Shown piece after piece: positions 8,316-17,416 of a stretch of DNA of 35,518 nt. How positions within the stretch are numbered: the stretch's first letter is position 1; the number at the start of each line of letters is the position of its first letter. Below the pieces are notes generated by a model. It saw nothing but the letters and a program-made list of their open reading frames with translations, was not told the origin of the DNA and ran no database searches. The stretch covers positions 1 to 35,518 of the forward strand of contig JAJBUH010000003.1 of assembly GCA_020860445.1 (NCBI GenBank). The letters run 5' to 3'. Position numbers and translations under genes: made by a program. Source of the stretch: Bacteroidales bacterium (GTDB taxonomy: Bacteria > Bacteroidota > Bacteroidia > Bacteroidales > Muribaculaceae).

Positions 8316-8660
8316 ATGAATCTACCACGTAAGTTGATATACTACAAATCCTACTTCATGGATTTCTTCAATACACTCGATGGAGATGTGCAAGAGAAAA
8401 TCTTGTACATGATTAATATGCTCAAGACTCAGCCACGCTTAAGTACCAAAGTGGTGAGATTGATTCGAGATGGGTTATTTGAATTGAAAATCGAATATGA
8501 AAGTAACATATACAGGTTTTTCTTTATTTTTGACAAGGGTAACATTGTAGTGCTCTTCAATGGCTTTACTAAGAAGACGCAGAAAACACCACCAAGAGAA
8601 ATAGAAAAGGCTTTAAGGATAATGAAAGAATATTATGAATCAAAAAGAGATGGAAAATAA
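8316..8660 (+). CDS. RelE/HigB-like (Gp49-type) toxin
   Basis: GLFELKIEYESNIYRFFFIFDKGNIVVLFNGFTKKTQKTPPREIEKA motif typical of phage-derived Gp49-like/HigB toxins. Confidence 0.85.
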   Translation: MNLPRKLIYYKSYFMDFFNTLDGDVQEKILYMINMLKTQPRLSTKVVRLIRDGLFELKIEYESNIYRFFFIFDKGNIVVLFNGFTKKTQKTPPREIEKALRIMKEYYESKRDGK

Positions 8661-8955
8661 AGATTTACATAGTTTAGACGAATTGCTCGATCAGCGCTAC
8701 GGGGCTGTGGGTACCGAAAGCCGAGCTGAGTTTGATCGTCAAAGTGAGTTGTTCTACTTTGGACAAATCATACGGGAGACTCGTAAAAAAGAGAAGATGA
8801 CCCAATCTCAACTTGCAGCTTTGGTTGGTACCACCAAAAGCTATATCTCGCGTATTGAGAAAGGCTTAATTGAGCCTGGAATTACTCTGTTTGTGAGAAT
8901 TCTCAACGCATTGGGCCTGCGAATGGAGATTACTACTCCTATTTGCTACACTTGA
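8635..8955 (+). CDS. XRE-family HTH antitoxin (HigA-like)
   Basis: MTQSQLAALVGTTKSYISRIEKGLIEPGITLFVRILNALGLRMEI HTH; overlaps toxin 3' end. Confidence 0.88.
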   Translation: MNQKEMENKDLHSLDELLDQRYGAVGTESRAEFDRQSELFYFGQIIRETRKKEKMTQSQLAALVGTTKSYISRIEKGLIEPGITLFVRILNALGLRMEITTPICYT

Positions 8956-9016
8956 CCAAAGAGTGTAATTAGGGTTCAAATTAAAATTAAGCTTCATTCT
9001 CGGGTATACCCGGATG

Positions 9017-9042
9017 ACAACCCCTACGGGGTAGCCATCCGG
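9017..9042. repeat. Family D palindromic repeat copy (ACAACCCCTACGGGGTAGCCATCCGGG)
   Basis: Matches the core repeated at 28808-29003. Confidence 0.85.
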
Positions 9043-9295
9043 GCGACCTCCATATTTAACTTCTAATTGGACTCTTACTTCTCAGGGGAATTTAACGGAA
9101 ATGAAGTCTATGGATTTTCTCGGCCATGGGGCCAGAGTAGGGGTAGGGTAGCGAATCATAGGGAGCCGGTGCGGAAGTTGGTTACGGGCTTGTGGGAAAT
9201 TGAATGTCTCCAACTCAATAGAAGCTTGCCGCATCGCCACCTCCTTAGGCCTGTTGTGATAATTCCTAATCAAAAATGTAAATCAGTGATAGATA

Positions 9296-10066
9296 ATGGA
9301 TATACTGCGCAGGGAGCTGAATGAGATATATCTTGGGCAGGGGCTTGGAGAGGAGCATCTGTCTGAGCAGGTGGTGCGCGAAGCGTTGCGGAAGGCGAGG
9401 GCTTTTTCGGAATTGTCAAAATGCAGCGTGGTGGTGACGGATATAGCGAGCGACAAGTCGTTTTTCTACTCGGGACATATATCCGACTTTATGGGTCTTA
9501 CCGAGAGCCAAAAGGCTCAGGAGGAGTTGGCGTCGAGCGATGAGGATTTTCTTTATGCCAGGATGCACCCCGAGGATTTGGTGGATTTGCGAATGTTGGA
9601 ATATGAATTCTTCAAACTGGCCGACAAGGCTCCGACAGATCGCAAATTAGATATTCAAGCTTATGCCACTGTAAGAATGGCAACCGCTGAAGGCCGCTAT
9701 GTGAGGATATACAAAGGCACCCGAGCGATGCAGCTGTCCCCCGCTGGCAAGCTATGGCTTATGCTATGCACTTATGACTTGAATCCGTATTATGAAGGTG
9801 GAGGCACCAACCCGGTGATAGTGAATATGCGCACTGGCGAGGTGACTCATCTCTACTTTGATAATCAGCGCAGCCATATCCTATCGGAGCGAGAGAAACA
9901 AGTGCTGAGACTGATAAGGGGCGGCAAGCTGAGCAAGGAAATCGCTGATGAGTTGGGCATCTCAGTGAATACCGTCAGCCGCCATCGGCAAAAAATCTTG
10001 GAGAAATTGTCGGTCGACAATTCGATTGAGGCTGTCAATGCTGCAGTGAGAATGAGGCTGCTATAG
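9296..10066 (+). CDS. LuxR-family transcriptional regulator with N-terminal PAS-like region
   Basis: C-terminal LSEREKQVLRLIRGGKLSKEIADELGISVNTVSRHRQKILEKLSVDNSIEAVNAA. Confidence 0.88.
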   Translation: MDILRRELNEIYLGQGLGEEHLSEQVVREALRKARAFSELSKCSVVVTDIASDKSFFYSGHISDFMGLTESQKAQEELASSDEDFLYARMHPEDLVDLRMLEYEFFKLADKAPTDRKLDIQAYATVRMATAEGRYVRIYKGTRAMQLSPAGKLWLMLCTYDLNPYYEGGGTNPVIVNMRTGEVTHLYFDNQRSHILSEREKQVLRLIRGGKLSKEIADELGISVNTVSRHRQKILEKLSVDNSIEAVNAAVRMRLL

Positions 10067-10078
10067 TCATAAATGACT

Positions 10079-10110
10079 ATTGTACGCGTGGCCTAAAGCC
10101 TGTAACTTTG
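10079..10110 (+). promoter_or_regulatory. Bacteroidetes-type promoter for GH13-like gene
   Basis: ATTG 10079-10082 and TAACTTTG 10103-10110. Confidence 0.55.
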
Positions 10111-10123
10111 CGGCAAAAAGAAT

Positions 10124-11831
10124 ATGAAAAAGGCATTATTCATTTTGCTGTTGATGGCCTACAACTCGCTTTGCTTTGGCCAACAAGCCGGGTTCAGTTG
10201 GCCCAGCGCTACCGTCTACTTCCTAATCACTGACCGCTTTGTCAACGGCGACACAGCCAATGACCAAAACTATGGCCGCATCAATGATTACGGCGATGGG
10301 CGGCTCAATGCTGCTACTTTCCATGGCGGAGACCTCAAGGGCATATTGCAAAAAGTGGAGGAGGGTTATTTCGACGCTCTGGGCGTGGATGTAGTGTGGA
10401 TGACTGATGTGTACGAGCAGATCCACGGCTGGCAGCCGGGCAGCGGAGGAGCTGTCAACGACTTCCCGCATTATGGCTATCATGGGTATTATCCCTTGGA
10501 TTACACACAAATGGACAAGAATTATGGCACCATCGCCGAGATGCGCCAACTCGTTGATGCTCTCCATAGCCGCGGCATACGCGTGATGCTCGGCGCCAAC
10601 ATCAATGACCCAGGTTATCCTACGTTGCTCGACGCTGTGCAGTACGGCTTTTGCTCCCACCGATGGCATGACTGCAGAGCAAGCAGCAGCTCATAATCCT
10701 GATTGGAATTATGAATCGTGGGCGCAATTTCAAGATTGGCCTAAGTGGTGGACCGACGCCTGGCTGCGCACACCTGCTGAATCATGGGACCAGACCGACA
10801 AGCAGACCATGACCCTCTACGGCTTGCCCGATTTCAAGGATGAGAAGACCGAGAGGGTAAAGCTCCCTATCTTTCTGAAGGAAAAGTGGGCCCAGGAGGG
10901 TGCCTCTAATGATGCTTGGGTGAATCCTTCGGCTCGCCATCTGCGCAAAGATATGCCTTGGGCGCCGGCTGACTATGTAATAGCTTGGATAGCATCGTGG
11001 GTCGAGGAATTCGGCATTGATGGCTTCCGCTGCGATATCGTGGAGTATGTGCATGGAGATCGCTGGCGGCAATTGTATGACGCATGCAATCTGGCGCTTG
11101 ACAAGTGGAGAAAAGCCCATCCCGATGACCCAGCCTCGACCTGGACGGATGCCTTTTACCTTACTGGCGATTTTGATAATGCCTATATTGACTATAAGCC
11201 AGATTATGCCAACTATGGGTTCTCGTCGATGGTGAATTTCTATTTCCCTAAGCGTGGCGATTTGGATGGGATAGTGCCAGTGTGGCGGATGTATGCCGAT
11301 TCGATAGCTGCGCATCCGGGTTGGCATTCCTTCAATTATCTCAACAATTCCTACCATCGCGATGCTGACTTCGCCAATATGACGGATTGCCTGACTACCT
11401 TGCTTCTCTCACCTGGGGTGGCACAGCTGTTTTATGGCGATGAGACGCGGCGAGATGTCAGCCATTGCCCGGCCTTGCAGAATGTCGACAGTGACCAGGC
11501 CTTTCGCGCTGACATGGATTGGGACAACATCGATGTCAATCTTTTGAATCACTGCCAAAAATTGGGCCAGATACGCCGCAGCCATCCTGTGATTGCTACG
11601 GGCCGACAGATTACCCTCAATCCTCACACCTGCGCTCGCATCTCTGATAATGATACCCTTATTATCAGAGTAAAACCAATCCCAAACGACCCAATACCCG
11701 TATCCCCTCTCTTTCCCGATGGAATAGTGCTTACAGATCTCTACACAGGCCGGCAATCCCCAGTGAAAAATGGCACCGTCTCCTTCCCCTCCTTCCAAAA
11801 CAATGTCGCCATCCTCGCTAAGCAAAGATAA
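10124..11831 (+). pseudogene. Secreted MalS-like GH13 alpha-amylase homologue, interrupted by a +1 frameshift near 10649-10652
   Basis: ORFs 10124-10696 and 10605-11831 are contiguous parts of one GH13 protein (ATVYFLITDRFVNGD... / ...GIDGFRCDIVEYVH... VAQLFYGDE); removing one T from TTTT restores DAVQYGFAPTDGM. Confidence 0.85.
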
Positions 11832-11842
11832 CTTTGTGAAAT

Positions 11843-11873
11843 TTTGTGGATTCGGGGAATTTTACTAATTTTG
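11843..11873 (+). promoter_or_regulatory. Bacteroidetes-type promoter of AAA-ATPase-like gene
   Basis: TTTG 11843-11846, TAATTTTG 11866-11873, 19-nt spacing. Confidence 0.55.
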
Positions 11874-11927
11874 CGATATGATACCACGACTACCGACAAT
11901 TGGTGAATTTTAGGACGAGAATAGAGT

Positions 11928-13100
11928 ATGAAGTATCCGATTGGCATACAGAATTTCAAGAATCTGCGTAAGGGAGGATTTGTCTACGTGGATAAGACGG
12001 CCTATATTTATGATTTGGCCCATAATCGTCCATGTTGTTTCTTGAGCCGACCGAGGCGATTTGGAAAGAGTCTTCTGTTGTCAACGATGGAGGCTTATTT
12101 CTGTGGGGAAAAATCGCTGTTTGAAGGACTGGCAATCTATGAACTGGAACAAGAGTGGACTAAACACCCAGTGCTTCACCTCGATATGAATAATGGGAAC
12201 TTCTCCTCAGTAGAGAAACTGGAAGAATTTCTCTCTAACGAACTCCATAAGTGGGAAGAAGAATATGACGTAGAGGTATTGACAAGTGAATTAGGTATCA
12301 GATTCGAGAATGTTATTGACGCGGCATTCAAGAAAACCGGCCGTCAGGCCGTGATTCTTATAGATGAATATGACAAGCCTTTGCTCCAAGTCATCACTAA
12401 GGAATGGGAGCAAAGGAAATACCGCTCACTCTTAAAACCATTCTATGGTACCCTTAAGAAGGCAGAGGATCATATAAAGTTCATTTTCCTAACTGGTGTG
12501 ACCAAATTTGGCAAATTGAGTGTGTTCAGCGACCTTAATCAGCTGAAAGACATTTCTCTGATGCCTGAATACAAATCAATATGCGGAATCAGCGAGGAAG
12601 AGTTTCAACACTACTTCCAACCCGAACTAAAAGATTTTTCTGCTGCTCAAGGTCTTGACCAAGAGGAGACCCTGAAGGAATTGAAACGCATGTATGACGG
12701 GTACCATTTTTCGCGCATCGTCACTTCAGGTGTCTTCAATCCCTATAGTCTTTTGAATTCTCTTGATGAGAAAGATTTTGGCAGCTACTGGTTCCAAACC
12801 GGCATTCCCTCTTTTTTAGTAGACCTGCTAAAAGAAAGCCATTACCATCTCACTCGCTTAGACAACGCCATAGTAACCGAAAAGTTGCTCACTTGTGTAG
12901 ACGATCCAAAGTCTACCCCAATAACAGTCCTCTATCAAAGCGGCTTTCTTACCATCAAATCCTATGATCCTTTAACGCGCTTCTATACTTTGGACTTCCC
13001 TAATGAAGATGCGAAAAGGATTTTCTTGACTCATATACTGTCTCATTTTTCATGTATAGATTCACAAGAAATATTCGCAACATCTCCAAAGATTGGATAA
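11928..13100 (+). CDS. AAA-ATPase-like protein, C-terminally truncated (PD-(D/E)XK domain missing)
   Basis: YPIGIQNFKNLRKGGFVYVDKTAYIYDL...FLSRPRRFGKSLLLSTMEAYF (AAA-ATPase_like); ends shortly after YTLDFPNEDAKRIFL without the nuclease region. Confidence 0.85.
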   Translation: MKYPIGIQNFKNLRKGGFVYVDKTAYIYDLAHNRPCCFLSRPRRFGKSLLLSTMEAYFCGEKSLFEGLAIYELEQEWTKHPVLHLDMNNGNFSSVEKLEEFLSNELHKWEEEYDVEVLTSELGIRFENVIDAAFKKTGRQAVILIDEYDKPLLQVITKEWEQRKYRSLLKPFYGTLKKAEDHIKFIFLTGVTKFGKLSVFSDLNQLKDISLMPEYKSICGISEEEFQHYFQPELKDFSAAQGLDQEETLKELKRMYDGYHFSRIVTSGVFNPYSLLNSLDEKDFGSYWFQTGIPSFLVDLLKESHYHLTRLDNAIVTEKLLTCVDDPKSTPITVLYQSGFLTIKSYDPLTRFYTLDFPNEDAKRIFLTHILSHFSCIDSQEIFATSPKIG

Positions 13101-13117
13101 TTGAGAAGGAATAAATT

Positions 13118-14863
13118 ATGAAGCTGATCCCACAGGCCATCGACAATTATGTGACCATTATCAAGGACAATTATTATTTCTTTGATAAGACCGCCTACAT
13201 AGCTACAGTAGAGCGCGAGAAGAATTTTATTCTCCTGGTGCGTCCCCGCCGTATGGGCAAGACTCTCTTCTCAAGCATGTTGATGACCTATTATGATATC
13301 AACTACAAAGACCAATTCCAAGAGCTGTTTGGAGGCTTAGCCATTGGCAAGAATCCTACACCGCTCGCCCACAGTTTCCTCACCCTGAGGTTTGATTTTT
13401 CGCACGTAACATCTGATATTGACCTGCTGGAACAAAGTTTTACCGAATACTGCAAAGGACAGATTTGGATCTTTTTCAAGCGTTACCCCACAATATACAC
13501 CGATGAGGAAAAGTCCCAGATTCTGGGAGCCCTCACCATAAAAGGCGCTCTTGTCAACCTGGTGGAACTCACTCACCTCAAAGGCCATAAGATATATCTA
13601 TTCATTGATGAATATGACAATTTCACCAATCTGGTCTTGGCCGCTCACGGAGTCAAGGCCCACGAAGAGATAACCCATGGCGATGGCTTCTATCGTGATT
13701 TCTTCAAGGGCTGCAAAGGCACATTCGACCGGATCTACATGACTGGCGTATCGCCCGTGACCTATGACGACATCACATCGGGGTTTTCTATCGGAGGCGT
13801 AGTAGCATTGAATCCGCGCTTCGATCAAGCCATCGGTGTCACTGAGACCGAGTTGCGAGCCATGATTGACTATTACCGAGAGCAAGGCTGCTATGAAAGG
13901 TCGACCGATGAGATTGTAGCTGAGATGAAACCTTGGTATGACAATTTCTGTTTCTCTCTCGACAGCTATGGCAAGGCCCCGACCATCTACAATACCTCGA
14001 TGGTTTGGCGGTATATGAACGAAATGGTGCTCTCTGGCCAACCGCCAAAACAGATGCTCGACCGCTCGGCTCGCACCGACCCTAAGAGTCTGAATTTCTT
14101 AGTAATGTCAGAAGACCTCGAGAATCGCGAGGAACGCATTGAGATTATCAAAGACATCTGCGTCAAGGGTTACACCACTGGCGAAGTAAAGGAGGAATTC
14201 CAAGCTTGCGACGCTGGCGATGAGGATAATTTCAAAAGCTTGCTCTATTATTACGGCACTTTGACCTTCGGAGGGCGCGACGCTTTGGGATTTCCCAAAT
14301 TGATAGTACCTAACAAGACCATGGGCGATTTGTATCTCGGCTACTTGATGCAAATTATAGAGCAAGAGGGCTTTCGCCTTAATGGACGCCGCAAAAAGCT
14401 CGAAGAAGCCATCCAAGAGGCGGCAGTGTCTGGCCAATGGAGGCAAATGGTGATGGATGTCGGAGCTCTTTGCAAAGATTATTCGAGCCTGCGTAATGCC
14501 AACCAGGGCGAAGCCAGCGTGCAAGCCTTTGCTCGCGGATTGCTATGCCTCAATCCCTATTTTGATGTATGGCCAGAATTGGAACTTAATCTCGGTTACA
14601 GCGATATTCTGCTTATACCTAAAGGCACAGAACATTGCCCAACTCGCTATAGCTATCTAATCGAGCTGAAGTACATGAATATGCGTGACAAACTCTCGGA
14701 CCGCTACGTCAAGGAGGCGTGCGAACAGCTCGACCGATACTCGCGCGATGCGCATCTACGTGGGAGCGCCTTGCTGCGCGGCTCCAAACTCATCTGCCTA
14801 TACATGATATTCCGTAACCAACGCCTCGTTGACAAGGGCGAGTATAAACCCAAAAACCTTTAA
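13118..14863 (+). CDS. AAA-ATPase-like protein with C-terminal PD-(D/E)XK nuclease domain
   Basis: YYFFDKTAYIATVEREKNFILLVRPRRMGKTLFSSML; IYLFIDEYDNF; C-terminal GYSDILLIPKG...YSYLIELKYMN. Confidence 0.88.
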   Translation: MKLIPQAIDNYVTIIKDNYYFFDKTAYIATVEREKNFILLVRPRRMGKTLFSSMLMTYYDINYKDQFQELFGGLAIGKNPTPLAHSFLTLRFDFSHVTSDIDLLEQSFTEYCKGQIWIFFKRYPTIYTDEEKSQILGALTIKGALVNLVELTHLKGHKIYLFIDEYDNFTNLVLAAHGVKAHEEITHGDGFYRDFFKGCKGTFDRIYMTGVSPVTYDDITSGFSIGGVVALNPRFDQAIGVTETELRAMIDYYREQGCYERSTDEIVAEMKPWYDNFCFSLDSYGKAPTIYNTSMVWRYMNEMVLSGQPPKQMLDRSARTDPKSLNFLVMSEDLENREERIEIIKDICVKGYTTGEVKEEFQACDAGDEDNFKSLLYYYGTLTFGGRDALGFPKLIVPNKTMGDLYLGYLMQIIEQEGFRLNGRRKKLEEAIQEAAVSGQWRQMVMDVGALCKDYSSLRNANQGEASVQAFARGLLCLNPYFDVWPELELNLGYSDILLIPKGTEHCPTRYSYLIELKYMNMRDKLSDRYVKEACEQLDRYSRDAHLRGSALLRGSKLICLYMIFRNQRLVDKGEYKPKNL

Positions 14864-14889
14864 CATTGATCTTCTAATACTTCATCTGC

Positions 14890-16008
14890 ATGGGCAAGGA
14901 GAAATATTTGAAATATTACGGTTGGATTATTTCACTGTTTTTCCTGCTGATGGTCTGTCCCGGTGAGATATGGTCAAAAGATAAGAAGGGAGAGATGGGG
15001 AGCAGCCCTATCGAACTGAAGGAGCTGGAGGTGAAGAAGGATTTGAGGATGGTGCATATAGTGGCGTTTGTGAGAGATAATTCATTGCTCACTACGTATA
15101 CTGACACTGCCTTCCTCTTCCGCGAAAAGTGGGTGGATTTCATGCTCCCTCTCGACCGCAAGAACCGAGACAAGGGGTGGAGATTGCCAAGAATATTGTC
15201 GTCAAAATCTTATTTCAGGTTTACCAACGACAAGGGCATCGACAGCGTAAGCCACAAATTTGAGCAGCATTTCTCATGGTCGGATTGGATTAACCCTGTC
15301 GACCGAATCCCCTTGCCCAAGCCGCTGAGAGGCGTAAAACAAGCCACAGACACAATCTATGGCAAATACAGCCCAACGGAGACTTGGATCAAAGATGGAG
15401 ACACTGTCACTCTAAAGATAAACGTGCTGGCTGACCAGAGAAGCCGCAAATGGGTGCCCAGGCTGTCAACCTTCTTCAGCGATGAAGAGGGCCAGAAATT
15501 TGACTTTGAGGATTTCCGCATCACCTATCATTTTCGCAACATCGCCGACACCACCATCTACGCTCGCGACATAACCCAGATCACGGCTCATATTGCAAGC
15601 GAGGGCCGAGGGCGAAATATTTTCAGGTTCAACCCTGTCGAAGAGCCGTATTTCACCGAAACTTCGGCCGAGATGTATATCATAGATTACGAACTCCTTA
15701 CATCCAAAGAGGCTAAGAAATGGGAAAATGACAATCTGGAGGGCCTCAGTTTAGACCTTGCGCCCCCATCCAATATTGTGCCTCCTATTACTCCCGAAAT
15801 CGCTGCACTCATCAGCCGCGTGGAGAGTGCCCAAGAAATTGACGAGGCTGATGCCCGCGCCCGCCTCCAGGTAGACCAGCGCCTCGCTGGGCGTCCCCTG
15901 GAGGGTTATTCCAACGCTGAGGTAATCCGCCGTGTCCTCCTCAATGCCCTCGGCATCAAGACCAAGCGCAAATACAACAAAGACACTCGCCGCCGCTCCC
16001 CCTTCTGA
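14890..16008 (+). CDS. Hypothetical protein with N-terminal signal/TM segment
   Basis: 372-aa ORF, N-terminal YYGWIISLFFLLMVCPGEIWS; no family recognised with confidence. Confidence 0.65.
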   Translation: MGKEKYLKYYGWIISLFFLLMVCPGEIWSKDKKGEMGSSPIELKELEVKKDLRMVHIVAFVRDNSLLTTYTDTAFLFREKWVDFMLPLDRKNRDKGWRLPRILSSKSYFRFTNDKGIDSVSHKFEQHFSWSDWINPVDRIPLPKPLRGVKQATDTIYGKYSPTETWIKDGDTVTLKINVLADQRSRKWVPRLSTFFSDEEGQKFDFEDFRITYHFRNIADTTIYARDITQITAHIASEGRGRNIFRFNPVEEPYFTETSAEMYIIDYELLTSKEAKKWENDNLEGLSLDLAPPSNIVPPITPEIAALISRVESAQEIDEADARARLQVDQRLAGRPLEGYSNAEVIRRVLLNALGIKTKRKYNKDTRRRSPF

Positions 16009-16017
16009 CCAAAAGGA

Positions 16018-16048
16018 AAGGCGAGCAGACCCAGTCTGCTCGCCTTTT
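16018..16048. terminator. Intrinsic terminator hairpin
   Basis: AAGGCGAGCAGAC-cca-GTCTGCTCGCCTTTT between convergent CDS and tRNA. Confidence 0.85.
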
Positions 16049-16049
16049 G

Positions 16050-16122
16050 AGCGGTAGACGAGGCTCGAACTCGCGACCCTCAGCTTGGGAAGCTAATGCT
16101 CTACCAACTGAGCTACTACCGC
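16050..16122 (-). tRNA. tRNA-Gly (anticodon CCC)
   Basis: Reverse complement GCGGTAG TA GCTCAGTTGGTAGAGC A TTAGC TTCCCAA GCTGA GGGTC GCGAG TTCGAGC CTCGT CTACCGC folds as a cloverleaf with CCC anticodon. Confidence 0.93.
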
Positions 16123-16231
16123 CTATTTCTGTGTTGGTGGTGCAAAGTTAGGCATTTTTGTTGAATCTACAAAATTTCCCGCAAGGAATTTTCACGATTC
16201 TATGTCGGAATTGCATGATGTATAATCAGGC

Positions 16232-17416
16232 TTATTTCTTGGCAGGAATGATGGATAGGGATAAAGTGATGATTGCTAGAGACAACAAGAGCCAGGGGGT
16301 AGTGATGAATGGGTCTGATAAACCCTCCAATGCAGTGGAGATGCCTCCAGCGAGATAACCAAGCGCTCCCAAAAGAGCTGAGGACATGCCAGCCTGGGCG
16401 CGCCCAGCATCCATCGCCAAAGAAACGGAGGCTGTGTTCAAGGCACCTAATCCCAGATATATTACAAGTACTCCAGATTCATATAGCCAATAACTGTCAG
16501 CTATCCATAATACTACTGCTACCCATAAGGCTCCGATGAGTATAACAATAGCAGACACCGTCATTAAAAATTTTTGATTTCTAAAGTGGGCGCTCGCCAT
16601 TGCCATAATGGCAAGCGCTATCGCATTGGCTCCCAATGTAAGACTAATACCGCCTTCCCCCATCCCCATTTTGGTCATAATAAACGGAGCGGATGAGAGA
16701 TTGACAATTATTAGGGACATCAACATCGAATATCCTATGCAAGGAATCAAATAAGCAGAGTTGCCCAATAGATGCTTGATAGAGAGCAACAAAGAGTGTG
16801 GAGCTATTGAGATTCTATTCTCTTTAGCAAGAGTTTCTCTGTACCATAGAGTGCATGGCACCATTGCAAGGCCGAGAAACTGCAGTGTCCAAAATACCCC
16901 TTGCCAACCATGGTGCACGGCTATGAACCCTCCGAACACTGGGGCAAGTACCGTAGCAATGCCATTTATCATGCTGACCGTGCCATACATTTTTGTCAAT
17001 TCATTGCCGGTGTAGCAATCTGCCACAATTGAGCGAGCAATTACTACGCCGCCAGATGAGGCCAAGCCCTGTACAAAGCGCAAGGCGATAAACCATTGGA
17101 TGGACGGTGAATAAATACACCCAAAGGTGACAATAAGATAGGCCACTAAGGACCATAGGGCGGGGCGTTTGCGGCCAGTGCTATCACTAATAGTCCCAAA
17201 CAACAGTTGTCCAATGGCTAGACCCACCACACATACGGCGAGCGACATTTGCACACTCGAGGATGAGGTAGAAAAGTAATTCACGATTTCGGGCATAGAT
17301 GCAAGATACATATCCATAACGAATGGAGCAAACGCACTCAGTATGCCGAGGTAAGCTGCCAGAAAGACTTTGCTGTTGTTTGGGGTTGAAGTCATAGAGG
17401 GGATTGGTTTATTCAT
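16232..17416 (-). CDS. MFS transporter, Bcr/CflA-like drug resistance family
   Basis: 12-TM-like hydrophobic profile; FAPFVMDMYLASMPEIVNYFSTSSSSVQMSLAVCVVGLAIGQLLFGTISDSTGRKRPAL. Confidence 0.88.
   Translation of the reverse strand: MNKPIPSMTSTPNNSKVFLAAYLGILSAFAPFVMDMYLASMPEIVNYFSTSSSSVQMSLAVCVVGLAIGQLLFGTISDSTGRKRPALWSLVAYLIVTFGCIYSPSIQWFIALRFVQGLASSGGVVIARSIVADCYTGNELTKMYGTVSMINGIATVLAPVFGGFIAVHHGWQGVFWTLQFLGLAMVPCTLWYRETLAKENRISIAPHSLLLSIKHLLGNSAYLIPCIGYSMLMSLIIVNLSSAPFIMTKMGMGEGGISLTLGANAIALAIMAMASAHFRNQKFLMTVSAIVILIGALWVAVVLWIADSYWLYESGVLVIYLGLGALNTASVSLAMDAGRAQAGMSSALLGALGYLAGGISTALEGLSDPFITTPWLLLSLAIITLSLSIIPAKK

Noticed and set aside
9067-9324. Overlapping small ORFs on both strands (85 aa + and 63 aa -)
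   Set aside because: No recognisable motif; the region is adjacent to repeat sequence and lies just upstream of the LuxR-type gene; coding not supported.
16050-16122. tRNA-Gly as an integration site for a genomic island
   Set aside because: No integrase or direct repeat of the tRNA 3' end was seen in the window.
16158-16358. 66-aa plus-strand ORF next to the tRNA
   Set aside because: Overlaps the 3' end of the MFS gene on the other strand and has no motif.
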